64,000 bases of DNA from Chelydra serpentina (Eukaryota; Chordata; Testudines; Chelydridae), in NCBI GenBank assembly GCA_037349315.1, contig JBAIAC010000054.1, positions 1,364,001 to 1,428,000 on the forward strand, given 5' to 3'. Shown one piece after another: positions 10,619 to 23,264 of this stretch (position 1 is its first letter; every line of letters begins with the position of its first letter). Position numbers and translations under genes: made by a program. Below the pieces are notes generated by a model. It did not search any database. It saw only the letters and a list, made by a program, of their open reading frames with translations, and had not been told where the DNA came from.

Positions 10619-12456
10619 GCTGGAGAAGCCATTGCACAAGGAGGAGGATCACCAGTGTCACACAAGTCATGCTTGTGGCAGACGTTTTTCATTGGCACGG
10701 GGAGCCTTGCAGGAGGCAGCAGTGCCAAAGGGAAGGAAGGAAGGGCTGTCAGGATGAAAGGCTTTTTGGTAAAGTTAGAGACTTGAAGGGGATGATGTGA
10801 CTCCGCAGACACTGCCCACAGAGCCTTTGTCTCTCAGAGGGAGCTGTGTCAAATGGGAAATTTCCTTGCAGGACTGAGCTGTTTCAGGTCATGATGGGCC
10901 AGAATCAATTCCAGGTCCTTTTAAAGACATTTAAAGCTCAGGTTTTCTTATAAAAATAAAATAAAATAAATAATCCTTGCACTATAGTAAAGCAGTGACT
11001 TGAAGCCCAGACCGGGAAGGGCATTGTACTGACAGGTGCTCCCCAGCGTCTCTCTTTGCTGTGCTAGGGATGTTGGAAGGCAAGGAACGCCATACTTAAT
11101 CCTGCAAGCTTTGACAGGCAAGGTTCAGCAACCTAATGTCAATACACATTGAAGTACAGAATTAAAGTTTAATGTATTTTGGTTTAATAGAAAATAAGTG
11201 CAATTTTTATACACTGAGGGGAAAACCCTCCCAATATTTAATTAGTTACAAATAACACATCAATAATCAATAGATGAGGTATTTTTTAGTCTGCTTGAAA
11301 ATATATTCGAAATCGTAATATATCTTCTGTAGACATATTTAATCACCAGCAATATGATTTTAATGTTACTTAGCAGACCCTGCATGTCTGCTGCATTGAT
11401 CACTGTTTGGTTTTGGTTTTATTTTTAATTTCAGAGTAGCAGTGTTACACTAACTGTATGTGCTCTTATGAATGGATGTTACCCTTCAGTTAGACACAAC
11501 TTTGGTACTTTATCTTTGCTACTTGCAAAACTGTATGGTTTTAGTTTTGCTGAAAGTTTAGGTTAGAAATACAGTACATGACTGAGTGGCATCTTCATCA
11601 GTTTCATTAAGATATAACAATGAAGTAGAAATTAATAGCCATGTTAATTGTTCACTCAGTATATTGCTACATTTTAGAAAGATGAGCTCTTCTTGCAGAC
11701 TGCAGGATGGAACAGAAGATTATTTGAAAATGAGAAATCCTCCAAGGAGGTTTAGGTGTTTGAATTAATAGAATGAAATGCTTCTTGAAGTATGTAGCAT
11801 TGGTTAGTAGCATTTTGAATCTTTCCCACATTCACCTAGTTGCCAGTTGTTGACTTGCAAACCACAGTTTTTTCCAGCAATCTATTGAGCTGTTTGTAGT
11901 TCTCAGCTTTCCCCTCCAAATCCTCTTTGTCTGAGACAAACAGCTTATATAGCTCTCATTTGTGAGTAGCTATGGTTTTCAAATCTGGATTTGTGCTGAA
12001 TATCTTTAAGGATATTCTGTGGAATATATTGACTTTTTTTTTTAGTCTTCTAGTCTCCTGAAGGCTAAATATTACTGTAGTCTGCACAGGTCACCCTGCC
12101 ATTTGGGGCCATTATACCCTTTCTCTTTCAGAGAGGTAAAATATACAGGAGAATAACCATGGAGGGTTAGCTTGGGCTCCTGATGTGTTCATTTGTAAAA
12201 GTACCTAGCTGTGCAGTGCAGAAAAAAATTATATGTATAAACCTTCTTTTGAATCGTTTAAAAAAAAAAGTTCTGATTTGTGGAAAATCCCCTTTCTCTT
12301 TCCTGCCCCATGTGTTGTTGTAATACTGGGGAGCAGGCCACTGGCTAAAACTGCCAACCCATGTACATTAATGACCTTTTATGTCAAATCTTTATGAAAT
12401 AATCCACGTACAGTAAGTAGTGGGGGAGAGACAGTTTCCGATCATTAGAAATCACC
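10619..12456. other. probable 3' UTR and downstream sequence, no repeats seen
   Basis: AT-rich sequence follows the stop codon. A run of ATAAAATAAAATAAATAAT at about 10955-10975 includes overlapping AATAAA signals and would give a 3' UTR of about 350 nt. From there to 12456 I see no transposon except a short stretch near 11430-11450 (CAGAGTAGCAGTGTTACAC) that resembles the terminus of the local PLE family. Confidence 0.45.
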
Positions 12457-12529
12457 ATGCCAAACCAAATAGTTGATCAATATCTGCTTGCGAATGACAT
12501 GGCCCCAGTGCAGAGAGCTATCGAGAAAG
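12457..12529 (+). CDS. candidate first coding exon of an unrecognised gene
   Basis: An ATG in fair context (ATCACCATGC) opens 24 codons (MPNQIVDQYLLANDMAPVQR, then AIEK) plus one base, ending at a strong donor, GAAAG|gtgagc. The peptide looks like real protein and the exon is followed by typical intron sequence. No partner exon was found downstream, and the upstream end of the exon is unclear. It could be a chance ORF next to a GT. It could also be an alternative 3' exon of the gene upstream, but the frame gives no link. Confidence 0.35.
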
Positions 12530-14253
12530 GTGAGCACATTACTCTGCTTCTCCAGGCACCCATCAGGATGCTCTTCGAGCTGCATTGGGGGAGCAATTCT
12601 TTTTCTAGTTGTTTTTTGCTCAGATTTTCAGATTCTTGGTACCACCATGGTGGTTTTGGAAGAAAATGTCATTGCAGATTTTTTTAAAGCTATATGTCAA
12701 TGAACGAACATTTGGCATGTTAACATCTCTTTGCTGCCTCAGGAGGAGGTGGGAGTTGGATATTCTACGACAGCCTAGAAATGAAATGACAGTGACAGCA
12801 TTAAGATGTTGACGCAAAAACGCATCCATATTTGACTCTGTCACTTTCCAGTTTGCTTGCGTGATGTGGGTTGTTGCTTACAATGTTAAGTGAAGAATGA
12901 TAAAATGCTCTCTCATCTCAAGTAAAGCCCCACTTCAGTGAATGTGGTAGCATAAATGTAGCATTGTGGAAACTATTGAAAATACTATGTGACTCTGAAA
13001 GGGCCTTTAATATATACACTTTGGTCATTTATCTGTGTAACTATTATGTATGTATAATCATCTATTATGATTGAGCACTTCTAGAACTAGAGTTGCAGTA
13101 GAAAGGTAGATTGTACAGTTGCATAACCTATCCTATATGGAGATGTAAGTTTGAATGAATGTTTCAGACTGTTTTACTGGTTCAATTGACTGTATAGTGT
13201 AGTATATTGAAAATAATGAATGCATTTCTCTCTTTTCCAAAGATCTATCCCATGTAGTTTTATGGTATTATGACATGAGCAGATTCTTGTATTTGCAGTG
13301 ATCGTTTGACTAAAGGGATGAAAAAATGTTCTAACAGCTATAATTGGGAGGACAGTATGGGGATTTTATACCTCCTGCCTATCAACCATTTAAAGCCTTT
13401 TGTGCTAATATCACTTTGGAAGTTAATTTTGAAAGGAAGAAATTGTGTTTTCATCCACTTCTAGCTGGCTGATCCTTTAGAATGCCTGATGGAACAGGAA
13501 GGAGTCAGCAGGGTATAGGATGCAGAAAATCTTTGTCGCTACTTAGGCCTTAGAGGAAAACATAGACAATGTGACATCTTCCATTGGAACCAATATGTCA
13601 GCAGTTGCACACAATGGGGCCTGCGTCCATCAGTCAGTATACTGTATGCACACAAGGTGAAATCCACCCTATGCAGAGGGCCAGCTTCAGTTCTATGCAC
13701 CACTTCAAGCCCACCTAAGCAATATGGAATGGGCTTTGGGTAGTGCGTAGGCCATGCTCTGTTGTGTACCCATTGCGGCACGATGAGATACCAGAGGTAT
13801 GTTTACTGACTGATGGCGCATCCTAAAGTGTGTCATTGCACCTATAAAATGGTTCTTTTCGGTTTAAATATTTTTTTAACTATAAATCTGTATTAAGCCA
13901 TGCAATCTGTTCCCCAGATTAGTCCCCTTTCTAACAGCACTCTTATTTATAATTGCTATTTGAAACTTTTGGTGGAGCCCACTTCTAATAAATGTAGTTG
14001 CAGTGCAACTCTGTTTATAGTGGAGTCATGTGAAAGTCCCTAATTGCTTAGCTACTTTTCATTTGGCTTTCAGTCCTTAAGAACCTTGTCTACAATGAGT
14101 TTTTTGTTAAGATTTCCCACCATTATGCTACAGCAGCTCAGCTCCACCAAAGGGAGTGTGCTAGTATAGACCCAACCACAGGCATTTTAACACCTGTTTT
14201 GTCTAGACCTGCTGTGATCAGGGGCAGCATCCAGGTTATTCTGGCCTTTCTGG
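12530..14253. other. AT-rich sequence, no gene or repeat seen
   Basis: Unusually free of transposons for this window. It has many short AT-rich runs and no long ORF. It could be intron of the candidate gene starting at 12457 or intergenic. Confidence 0.4.
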
Positions 14254-14442
14254 GGGGGAGGGATAGCTCAGTGGTTTGAGCATTGGCCTGCTAAACCCAG
14301 GGTTGTGAGTTCAATCCTTGCAGGGGCCATTTGGGGATCTGGGGCAAAAATCTGTCAGGGGACAGTACTTGATCCTGCTAGTGAAGGCAGGGGACTGGAC
14401 TCGATGACCTTTCAAGGTCCTCCCAGTTCTAGGAGATTGGCA
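14254..14442 (+). mobile_element. tRNA-derived SINE, variant subfamily
   Basis: The tRNA-like head is the same as in the other copies, but after the GGGGCAAAAAT segment the body differs (CTGTCAGGGGACAGTACTTG and a tail reading GACTGGACTCGATGACC). It is either an older subfamily or one with a different LINE tail. Confidence 0.8.
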
Positions 14443-14740
14443 TATCTCCATTTTTATTTTTTTTTTGTTCTGTGGAAATGCACCTGGGCTAGTGCAGTGG
14501 TTGGAAATGTTAACAAAGATCACATGGTAGACACAGTTTATTGAGGAACATCACTCCACTCTCGTGAGTTTGTGTGCATGCAACAGTTATCAGTTCCCAT
14601 GTAAATGTTCAGTCAGCTTTCTAATGGGATTGTCATCTTCCTCTCCTCCTCTGCTCTGGCTGAACAGGAGAGAAGTTTTGGGGCCCTGGATAGAGAATTA
14701 GGGAGGAGTCTTTCAGAAGCTGCTTCCAATAGAAAACTAA

Positions 14741-14993
14741 GGCTTTGTCTACACTAACACTTTTGCCAGTAAAACTTTTGTCAGTCAGAGGCGTGACACC
14801 CTCCCCACCCCCCGTCTGACATAAGTTTCACCAACAAAAGTGCTGGTGTGGACAGTGCTATGTTGGCAGGAGACGCTCTCCCGCTGACAGAGCTACTGCT
14901 CATTGGGGCTCTCCCACCAGCACAGAGCGGCTACATGGGAAACCTTACAGTGGTACAGCTGTGCCGCTGTAAGTCTGTAGTGTAGACAAAGCC
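14741..14993. mobile_element. MITE with GGCTTTGTCTACACT terminal inverted repeats
   Basis: The left end GGCTTTGTCTACACTA and the right end TAGTGTAGACAAAGCC are inverted repeats. The flanks are TAA on the left and CAA on the right, close to the 3-bp TAA duplication of PIF/Harbinger elements. The TIR resembles that of the Harbinger element at 54956 (GGCCTTGGCTACACT). The interior is non-coding. Confidence 0.75.
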
Positions 14994-16488
14994 CAAGATA
15001 CGGGTTTCCATAGAGTGCCAGCCCACTCCCACTGCAGCTACCAGCCCCCACTAACGGGGGGTGGGGGTGGTTTGGTAGGCAGGCCCTCTCTCGTTACAGT
15101 GCAACTCCACTTACAGTGAAGCTTCTGTGTGGGCAACCAACCAACCACCCATCCTGCCGCCACATGAGGGTTCCACTGCACATGAACAGGAGCGCCCACC
15201 GAACTCTGCCTCTCCCCATACCTATCCAGGGACCGCAGGAGTAGTCTGAGCCACAGCCCCTGCAGTCTGTACTCAGCCCAGCTTTGCCTTGAAGGGCTGC
15301 TGCTTCCCTGGGTGAGACTCCAGGAATGAATGAATTCTTCTGGCTCGGCTCAGCCTGGGCCTCCTCTCTTGCTTGTTTGGGGCTTGTCTGAACTCAGTTC
15401 TGCCTCCTGTGATGCTTCTTGAAAGAGATGGTGTGTACAGTACATGTGTGTTTTTCTAGACAGCCTGCCTCTCTCCCATTGTGTGTGTGTGATGCATGTT
15501 CCCATTTGTTCCTATCTGCTCTGCTCCATGCAGCACAATGCAAGAGTTCTCTTAGTGCCTCATTGCCCTCTCCAGCTAACTGTCCAGTCACAGCATGGTA
15601 ATGTGCCTCCAGAGACGGCAAACCCGAAGACACATCAACAAACTCCTCTTCGTAACAACCTAACTAACCACTCACCACCACAGCCAGGCCCGTCTTGGCC
15701 TGAACCCTTCTTTAGGATTCACTGTTTGGGGGTCTGATACAAGGTAGCTTGTTGCACAATAATGAACCCTTCTTGGTCACTATAACGGGAATGGCATTGG
15801 CAGGAGTTGCCAGAACTGTGCATCAGAGATTTTAGAGGAAGCCCTTTCCCTTCCCGGATCCCAAATCTGTTTATTTTGAGGATGCTGGGTGAAATCCTCT
15901 CTAAATGACTCCCTCCTCCCCCCCGCCCCATTTGAGTTCAGATGAGTTGCACTGGTGTGAATGGGAGCACCTTCTGGCCTAGTGTTGGCTGGCGTCTATT
16001 TTAAATCAGTTTCCCATCAGTTAAACAAAAATTACAGCAGGCAAAGATCACTGAAAACAAATCTAGATTGGCACTAAACTAGAGTAGCACATGCACATGT
16101 GATCCCAGAAATGGTCTATTCATTTTGTCCCTGCTTTGCCTCTTAAAATAACTGTTTAACTCTACGAGTGTTCGTGATCAGAATCAGAATGTCCTTCATT
16201 CAAATCCTTCAGGCCTGGACTGATGCAGTGAAAATCTGCTGAAGCCTAGGTTTGTTGCAACCCCAAAGCATTAAACCAGGGAGCTCGCCCGCTGGGAGAC
16301 AGGCAGCCAGGGGCCTACAGCCTTAGATTTGGGGGTCTGAATTTTCCTCCAGCTGTTCTGTTGGATGAGGAAATGCAAGCCAATGGCAATCAGAAACCAG
16401 TGCACCCATAGCTATGGGTCAGTCTGACTGCTGATACCTTTGTCTAGCTCCTGGGAGTTTAATGCATACATGTGAGACTTAGAGATGA
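14994..16488. other. no gene recognised
   Basis: Mixed sequence with a CA/TG-rich stretch at about 15480-15500 and short overlapping ORFs on both strands. None has a domain that I recognise. Confidence 0.35.
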
Positions 16489-16576
16489 GGGGCCTGATTT
16501 TGATCTCCGTTACACCACTGTAAACCTGCTGTGAAACCAGTGATGATAAGTAGTGTGAGATCGGAGTCAGGGCCCT
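16489..16576. repeat. short palindromic MITE-like repeat
   Basis: The left end AGGGGCCTGATTTTGATCTC and the right end GAGATCGGAGTCAGGGCCCT are inverted repeats (about 16 of 20 pair), enclosing about 48 bp. It is a small old foldback element. A related copy is at 42028-42114. Confidence 0.6.
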
Positions 16577-19500
16577 GGGTAGAAAAGGTAGAATGCAGAG
16601 ACATAACTCGAAGTTTTGATTCAGACATATGGTACATGGGAGAGAATTTGTGAAATAGTGAATTTAGAGGTGAAAATAATGGATATTAAATTCTAAGAAC
16701 CCATGTGAAGGGAAATTAAATTGCATTTTCCTTAAATATCTAGTAAATGTCAGAGCTAAAAGACAATGATTGCTATTCCATTGCTTTTCAAATATATTTA
16801 AAATTGACCAATGAAAGGAAAAAGATTGGTCTATGGGTCTCTTACCTTTGGTAAGTGATGTTACCATTCTGTTAGCACTCGCCTTTCTTCCTTATGTTCT
16901 ATGTTGCAAAGTGGTGGTGTCTTTAACTGATCCCAGTATTTGGCTGGGCCCTCTGCAGCTGAGGCCCAGGCAAACTCTCACTGAACTAATTGGAAGTCTC
17001 TCCATCAACGTCAACGGGAGCTGTGTTTGGGTTTCAGTAACATGAAAACTTTTGCATAGAACCTTAAGCAGCTGCTGGAGAGTTTTGTTATTGTGTACAA
17101 CTGTGAGCCCTTCATGAGACTCCCCAGTTCCTTCTGGAGTTTATATAGCAATAATGTGCCCGTCTCTCCTCCACTGTTCCCACTCCCCACGTGATATACA
17201 TGTTTTTTTGGCTTTTGAATGTAACCTTTCGCCTACGGCTGTGCAAATCAGTTTGTGGAGTTCTACTGATGTACCCAGCTCTCTCCCTACGGGGAGAAAA
17301 GTTCAGTGTTATTGCATTGACAGGCCTTTGGCAATTGGCTTTAAACCCTTAAACCATGGCTGCTGGTGTTGGGATTCGCAAACAATTGAATAGAAGATGG
17401 GGGAGCTGGAGTTTTGACTCAAAGTCCGACACAGAGGTTGCATCCCCCTTCAAACATCCTGCTCACTCTTACGTGAGGCAGAGCAGAGGGTTTCAAGGGA
17501 CACCACCCCGGAGATTAATCCTCAAATTTGAGATGTCATTAAAATGTCCCAGATCAGTGTAGGAGAGGGGGGCTTTTGGTGAGTGGGGAGAACTACACAC
17601 ATGCAGCTATATAAATAAGTTAGTGCGTGTATACACACCCATGGGATCCTGCCATTGTTTCTTGTAACCAATTATTTCCCTCAAAACCATGCACTGGTTT
17701 ATCATCAGAGCTGCTAACACAGCCTGGGTTCCTGGCATTGATTTTCCTTAAAGAAAAAAGCCCCAAGCAGTGATTGGAAAAAAACCCTACAGAATCACAG
17801 ATCTACAAAGCATAGAGAGAGTAATCATAGCTCATGCCCTTTTATATTTGTGTATATCAGTTAGGAATATGGGGGAGGTGGGCAAATTAGCTTTCTCCCA
17901 GTAGGAAGGAGAAAAAGTAAATACAATTGTCAGCATTAATGAAAGCAACAAAATCTAATATATAACCATTTACTTGACAATGCCCTGTAAAAGATCAAAT
18001 GTGTAGGGCCCAATTCTTTATTGTGGTGAGTGCCATTAGCTCCCACTGATTTCCATGGGAGTTGAGGGCACGCAGCTTCTTGCAAAAACCATGCCTTTCC
18101 AGAGGAGGAGTGTATGTATCCAACTTCACATGTTTAGGTCATTGTGTGGCCTCCTCAGCACTGCTCTGAACAAAGCAGATAGCAGTAGCTGAGGGTTTCA
18201 TGTCAGCAGGCAGGCAATATATTTGGGGGGAGGAACAATCCTTCCTGTTCCCATCCCATTTCAATTGGAAATTACCCATGCAGAGAGTGCTAAACTCTTC
18301 ACCCCCAAATTTCCAAAAATGGCCACTGCTGCTCTCGAGTGCCCAGCGTGAGACCGCTCAGCTGCACAAGTTGGCTACCGAAGATCTGAAGCACCCAAAA
18401 TTAGTGGAGAGTTTTGAAGTGTGGGTCTTGCCTCTGTGGGGGATTCGAGCTGTGTTTCAAAGGACAGATCCTGGGCTCTGAGCCAGCAGGGCAGATCTGC
18501 TAAAAGGCTGAAAGAAGAATCCTACTGAGCACCTCCCTCCCCACCCCAACCTTAAATGCCGTTTGCTATTGGTTACACCGGCCTCTTTCCAGGTGAGATT
18601 TGCTGTCACGTGGGCTAGACCTACCATATCCACTGGGTACGTTCACGTTTCTTTCAGACAATTTGCTGCTTTGTGTATGATAACCATGTTCAAATACATA
18701 AAAGTTTATAGGTTTAAAGATGTGATTTAATAAAAACAGACATTTTGGGGAAAGCAAGAGAAAAGCTTTTTTCTTTTCATACAGTCTCTTTCTCTGCCTG
18801 GTTACTAACATGATAACTAGGTGCTACTTGACAAATCTGCTCTTTGGTGCCCAGCGAGGGTTTAAAGACTTTTAACATTTCTAAAATTGCAGCAGGCAAA
18901 GAAGTGCTGAAGCAGAAAAGCAGGGCTCTTACAGCTGGGAAGATAAGCCCGAGTGCTGGGTCCCAGGGGCCGGACTGTTGTGTGATAGCATTAAACGATC
19001 TATAGAAAAGCACTGGTCCTTTTACCAACCACATGGCCATGTGAAGGGCTAAGCGGTGACAGCCCTTGTGGTTCTCCTGGCAGAGATGGAAGCACTTCAA
19101 AACCAAAGTACTAGCTGCATCCTCCTGACATCTTTTCACCTTTCAGCCAAAGGAGACTTTTCACTGTCTGTCCCTAGGTCCAAGGTGATTGCAGTGACAA
19201 CACAAGGGGGTCCCTTTATAGAAACCCCCACAGCCCTCTTGTTTTAATTCCCCTCCTCTCCACCACCATATCTCATGTAGACTCGTCTTTCCTAAACCAA
19301 CAATTCACACTCCACCCACTTGGTGGGGCTGTCTGACCACCATCCCCAGTCCCTGATAACCTCAGAGCCAGCAACCAGAGCTAGGCATGAAACCAGTTCC
19401 CACTCCTGCAACTCAGGGAAAGGGGCCAGGACTACGAATCATGCCCAGGACTCCCTTGGCTCAGTGGACAGCACCAACCACTAGGCAAATACTGTTGTCA

Positions 19501-19826
19501 GTTGGCTCGCGGATGTGTGTTCTTTCCATGTGCTGCCCGCTCTGCGCAGACAGCTGGCTCAGCAGACGTGGAAAGCACTACCCAGTGTGGTTAAGTGCTG
19601 GAGGCTGGACTGTTATTGCCTCTAGCGCTGCTCAGTGCTTCTGTCCTTGCAGTGTCAATGTGATTAGCAGATAGTCTGCTGCCCTGTTGCACTTCAGTGC
19701 TACTCATGAAGAAAGACCCCAGCCACAGCTCAGTGACAAGACACTCGGCCAGGTTCCCTGCCCCCTAGACCCAGTCTCAGTGCCCTGGCTCTGTTGTTAC
19801 AGGCACACTAACACGAGTGCCTGCAT
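16577..19826. other. no gene recognised
   Basis: A 3.2-kb stretch without recognisable coding sequence. A degenerate copy of an ancient repeat with the wording CCACTGATTTCCATGGGAGTT is near 18040. The longest ORFs (93 to 120 codons, 18200-19139) lie on both strands, overlap each other and have no domain that I recognise. Confidence 0.35.
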
Positions 19827-20276
19827 TAGGGTGACCATACGTCCCGCTGTCCCAACTTTTTTGGCAAAAATGGGCATTTGTCGGTTGGCAAGAGTAAATG
19901 GGATAAATGACCATGGTGTTAAAAAAGGGGGGTGCGAAGGAATGTGTGCAGGGGACACCGGCGACCCTAGTCTCGCACGGCGGGGCAGGCAGGGCTCGGG
20001 CGAGCAGTGACCCCAGCCTTGTGCTGGGCGGGAGAAGGGATAGCTCAGTGGTTTGAGCATTGGCCTGCTAAACCCAGGGTTGTGAGTTCAATCCTTGAGG
20101 AGGCCATTTAGGGATCTGGGGCAAAAATTGGGGATTGGTCCTGCTTTGAGCAGGAGGTTGGACTAGATGACCTACTAAGGTCCCTTCCAACCCTGATATT
20201 CTATGAAGGGAGGAGACAGGCTCGGGCAAGCCCTGTGCTGTGTCCTGTTTTCCCTTTGGGAAATATTGTCACCCTA
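19827..20276. mobile_element. MITE with TAGGGTGACCATA termini, split by a SINE
   Basis: The left end is TAGGGTGACCATACGTCC and the right end AAATATTGTCACCCTA; the outer 10 bp (TAGGGTGACC and its complement) pair well. Flanks GCCTGCAT and GCCTAGTA may be a decayed 8-bp duplication. A SINE at 20031-20206 lies within it. Confidence 0.65.
20031..20206 (+). mobile_element. tRNA-derived SINE, CR1-tailed
   Basis: Full-length copy with A and B boxes, body and CR1 tail ending in ATTCTATGA. It is inserted in the MITE at 19827-20276, so it is the younger of the two. Confidence 0.9.
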
Positions 20277-21153
20277 GCCTAGTAGCAAGGAATGGCTCAG
20301 TTGGCAGCGGGCGTTCCTGCCATCCCCTAAGCCACACAACGAATTAAGGCGAAAACCACTAACATAGACATAGACACCACCAGACCTATGTCCTGACATC
20401 TGTCTGTTACCTCCCCTTGTTCCTGATGTCTTGGACAAAACATCCTATTAACCGTTTTGTCAAACCATCCCATCCTGTGCTACAATGGGATGTATCGCTA
20501 CTAGCTGGAATATGCTTACATAAATATCTAGTGCCTAGGACACTAACAGCAGCTTTCCCAAGTTCACGTACTGGGCCGTGGACTGGCTTTAAGCCATGGC
20601 CTGACTTTGGTTCCCAGCCTCAGCTCTTGCACCAAGTTCAGTGCTCCAGGCTCTGCTCCAAACACAAGCTCCTTTCTCTCCATTTTCAAGGTTCTTTTGC
20701 TTTAACTGGCTTCCCTGAGGGTTATTTACCATTTGGTGACTCATCCATAGCACTAATCCACTGAATGCCTGAGGCAGCCTGCTGGAGCCGAGGTTTTCAA
20801 CCTTTTTTCATTTGCAGACCTGTACAGATATTGCACATGGAGGTGCAGACCCCTGGAAATATTAGACATAGTCTACGAACCCCCAGGGGTCTACAGGTTG
20901 AAACCCACTGTTCTAGAGTAATACAGCACAGCTGAGGAGTTTCTGGGCATATTGGTGAGCTCTTGTGTCTTCCTGGGTATTGCAAAAGCTGATGGGTCAC
21001 TGCAAAGCTTGGGAGGGGACAGCTGAAGTTTTAAGGTCTGGTGTGTTCGCTCCAAGGTGACTGGGGGAAGTTTAGTTGGTGAAGGCACAGGAAGCTGGAA
21101 ATTTGTTAGAGAGTGTGAGGTGCCCCGCCTCCAGCAGCAACACAGTGAAATAA
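20277..21153. other. no gene recognised
   Basis: Non-coding by all I can see. ORFs are short and lie on both strands. The segment at 20797-20905 (AGACCTGTACAGATATTGCA, then ACCCACTGTTCTAG) reads like an old hAT terminus with a GTTGAAAACC-like core. The call is weak. Confidence 0.35.
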
Positions 21154-21208
21154 CCTAACCAATACCTCTGTTAGTCTATAAGGTGCCACAGGACCCTTTG
21201 TCGCTTCT
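21154..21208 (+). mobile_element. Penelope-like element, 55-bp 3' fragment
   Basis: The segment contains the PLE terminal wording GTTAGTCTATAAGGTGCCAC and ends CCCTTTGTCGCTTCT. It is flanked by a perfect 12-bp direct repeat, ACAGTGAAATAA, at 21142-21153 and 21209-21220. The same terminal sequence occurs at 29035, 54071 and 54882. Confidence 0.8.
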
Positions 21209-21335
21209 ACAGTGAAATAAGTAGATCAGCAGCACTTCCACTCTGAACAAACATGACTGCCACAACAGAGAAAGGAAAACAGGGACTCTGCAAGGCAGGC
21301 TAAGACCACACCCAGTCTAAGGCATTGGGCCCATT

Positions 21336-21581
21336 CTCTGCTGCCCTCAGCCCCTTTGTGTTCTGGCCATGGAGAAATACCTCTGTCGTGGGGCATATCG
21401 GTCCTGTAGCACCTTGTGCTTAGGGAGGCATTGCAAATACTCCCTGCCTCTGTTTCCCTTCTCAGGAAGCCACTAACTTCAGCCACTCTTGCCTCAATAA
21501 TATGAAGAGTGTTAGGGCCTGTTTGTCACACAGCCTCAGACAAAAGGGGCCATAACAATAAGTCCTAAATAAACAAAAGTT
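21336..21581 (+). repeat. 246-bp direct repeat, left copy
   Basis: It runs from CTCTGCTGCCCTCAGCCCCT to AATAAACAAAAGTT and is identical to 26801-27046 except for one base (GGGGCATATC here, GGGGTATATC in the right copy). The two copies abut the two ends of the DIRS element. Confidence 0.95.
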
Positions 21582-22106
21582 CTTCTTCGAGTGCTTGCTC
21601 ATATGTATTCCAGTTGGGTGTGCGCGCGCGGCGTGCACGATCGTCGGAAGATTTTTACCCTAGCAACACTCGGTGGGCCGGCTGGCGCCCCCTGGAGTGG
21701 CGCCGTTAGGTGCCCCGATATATACTGCAGCCGGCCCATCGCCCCCTCAGTTCCTTCTTACCGCCCGTGTCGGTCGTTGGAACAGTGGAGAGCAGCTCGC
21801 TGACCTCCACAGCCCTAGCTTCACAGCACTCGTTTATCTTTTAGACAGTTTAAGTACCGTTAAAGTACCGTTAATTAGTTGTTAATAGTTGTTGTTAGCA
21901 GTTATCTTACTTAGTGACAATTGTAGCTGGAGATAAGGGGCTTCTCCCCCTTATCCCCAACCCGGTACCGGGCCAATGCCTGGCTCACCGGGATTCAAGC
22001 CTTGCTCGGCATGCCAGAAGCCGATGCCTACAGGAGATCCGCATGCCTCCTGTCTCAAGTGCCTCGGGGAGTCCCACCTTCCGGACAAGTGCCGTATTTG
22101 TAAGTC

Positions 22107-23264
22107 ATAGAATCATAGAATCATAGAATCTCAGGGTTGGAAGGGACCTCAGGAGGTCATCTAGTCCAACCCCCTGCTCAAAGCAGGACCAACCCCAACT
22201 AGATCATCCCAGCCAGGGCTTTGTCAAGCCTGACCTTAAAAACCTCCAAGGAAGGAGACTCCACCACCTCCCTAGGTAACCCATTCCAGTGCTTCACCAC
22301 CCTACTAGTGAAAAAGTTTTTCCTAATATCCAACCTAAACCTCCCCCTCTGCAACTTGAGACCATTACTCCTTGTTCTGTCATCTTCTACCACTGAGAAC
22401 AGTCTAGATCCATCCTCTTTGGAACCCCCTTTTAGGTAGTTGAAAGCAGCTATCAAATCCCCCCTCACTCTTCTCTTCTGCAGGCTAAACAATCCCAGTT
22501 CCCTCAGCCTCTCCTCATAAGTCATGTGCTCCAGCCCCCTAATCATTTTTGTTGCCCTCCGTTGGACTCTTTCCAGTTTATCCACATCCTTCTTGTAGTG
22601 TGGGGCCCAAAACTGGACACAGTACTCCAAATGAGGCCTCACCAGTGCCGAATAGAGGGGAATAATCACGTCCCTCGATCTGCTGGAAATGCCCCTACTT
22701 ATACAGCCCAAAATGCCGTTAGCCTTCTTGGCAACAAGGGCACACTGTTGACTCATATTCAGCTTTTCGTCCACTGTAACCCCTAGGTCCTTTTCTGCAG
22801 AACTGCTGCCCAGCCATTCGGTCCCTAGTCTGTAGCAGTGCATGGGATTCTTCCGTCCTAAGTGCAGGACTCTGCACTTGTCCTTGTTGAACCTCATCAG
22901 ATTTCTTTTGGCCCAATCCTCTAATTTGTCTAGGTCCCTCTGTATCCTATCCCTACCCTCCAGCGTATCAACCACTCCTCCCAGTTTAGTGTCATCTGCA
23001 AACTTGCTAAGGGTGCAGTCCACACCATCCTCCAGGTCGTTGATGAAGATATTGAACAGAACCGGCCCCAGCACCGACCCTTGGGGCACTCCACTTGATA
23101 CCGGCTGCCAACTAGACATGGAGCCATTGATCACTACCCGTTGAGCACGACCATCCAGCCAGTTTTCTATCCACCTTACCGTCCATTCATCCAGCCCATA
23201 CTTCTTTAACTTGCTGGCAAGAATGCTGTGCGAGACTGTATCAAAAGCTTTGCTAAAGTCAAGA
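22107..23264 (-). mobile_element. young CR1 LINE, 5'-truncated, inserted in DIRS gag
   Basis: The minus-strand CR1 ends in (ATTCTATG)n at 22107. It is flanked by AAGTC at 22102-22106 and 23265-23269, a possible 5-bp target duplication that also restores the gag frame. The copy holds the C-terminal RT part and the whole 3' UTR and has no internal stop. Confidence 0.9.
22199..23264 (-). CDS. CR1 ORF2 C-terminal part: reverse transcriptase (partial)
   Basis: It reads from within RT ([15 protein letters not shown] motif A) through [20 protein letters not shown] (motif B) and FADDTKLGG (motif C, the FADD form of the catalytic YADD), then the thumb and C-terminal region ([40 protein letters not shown]) to the stop at 22199. 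The endonuclease and the front of RT are missing through 5' truncation. The reading frame continues past 23264 to 23488, but those residues come from the antisense of DIRS gag and are not part of the CR1 protein. Confidence 0.88.
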
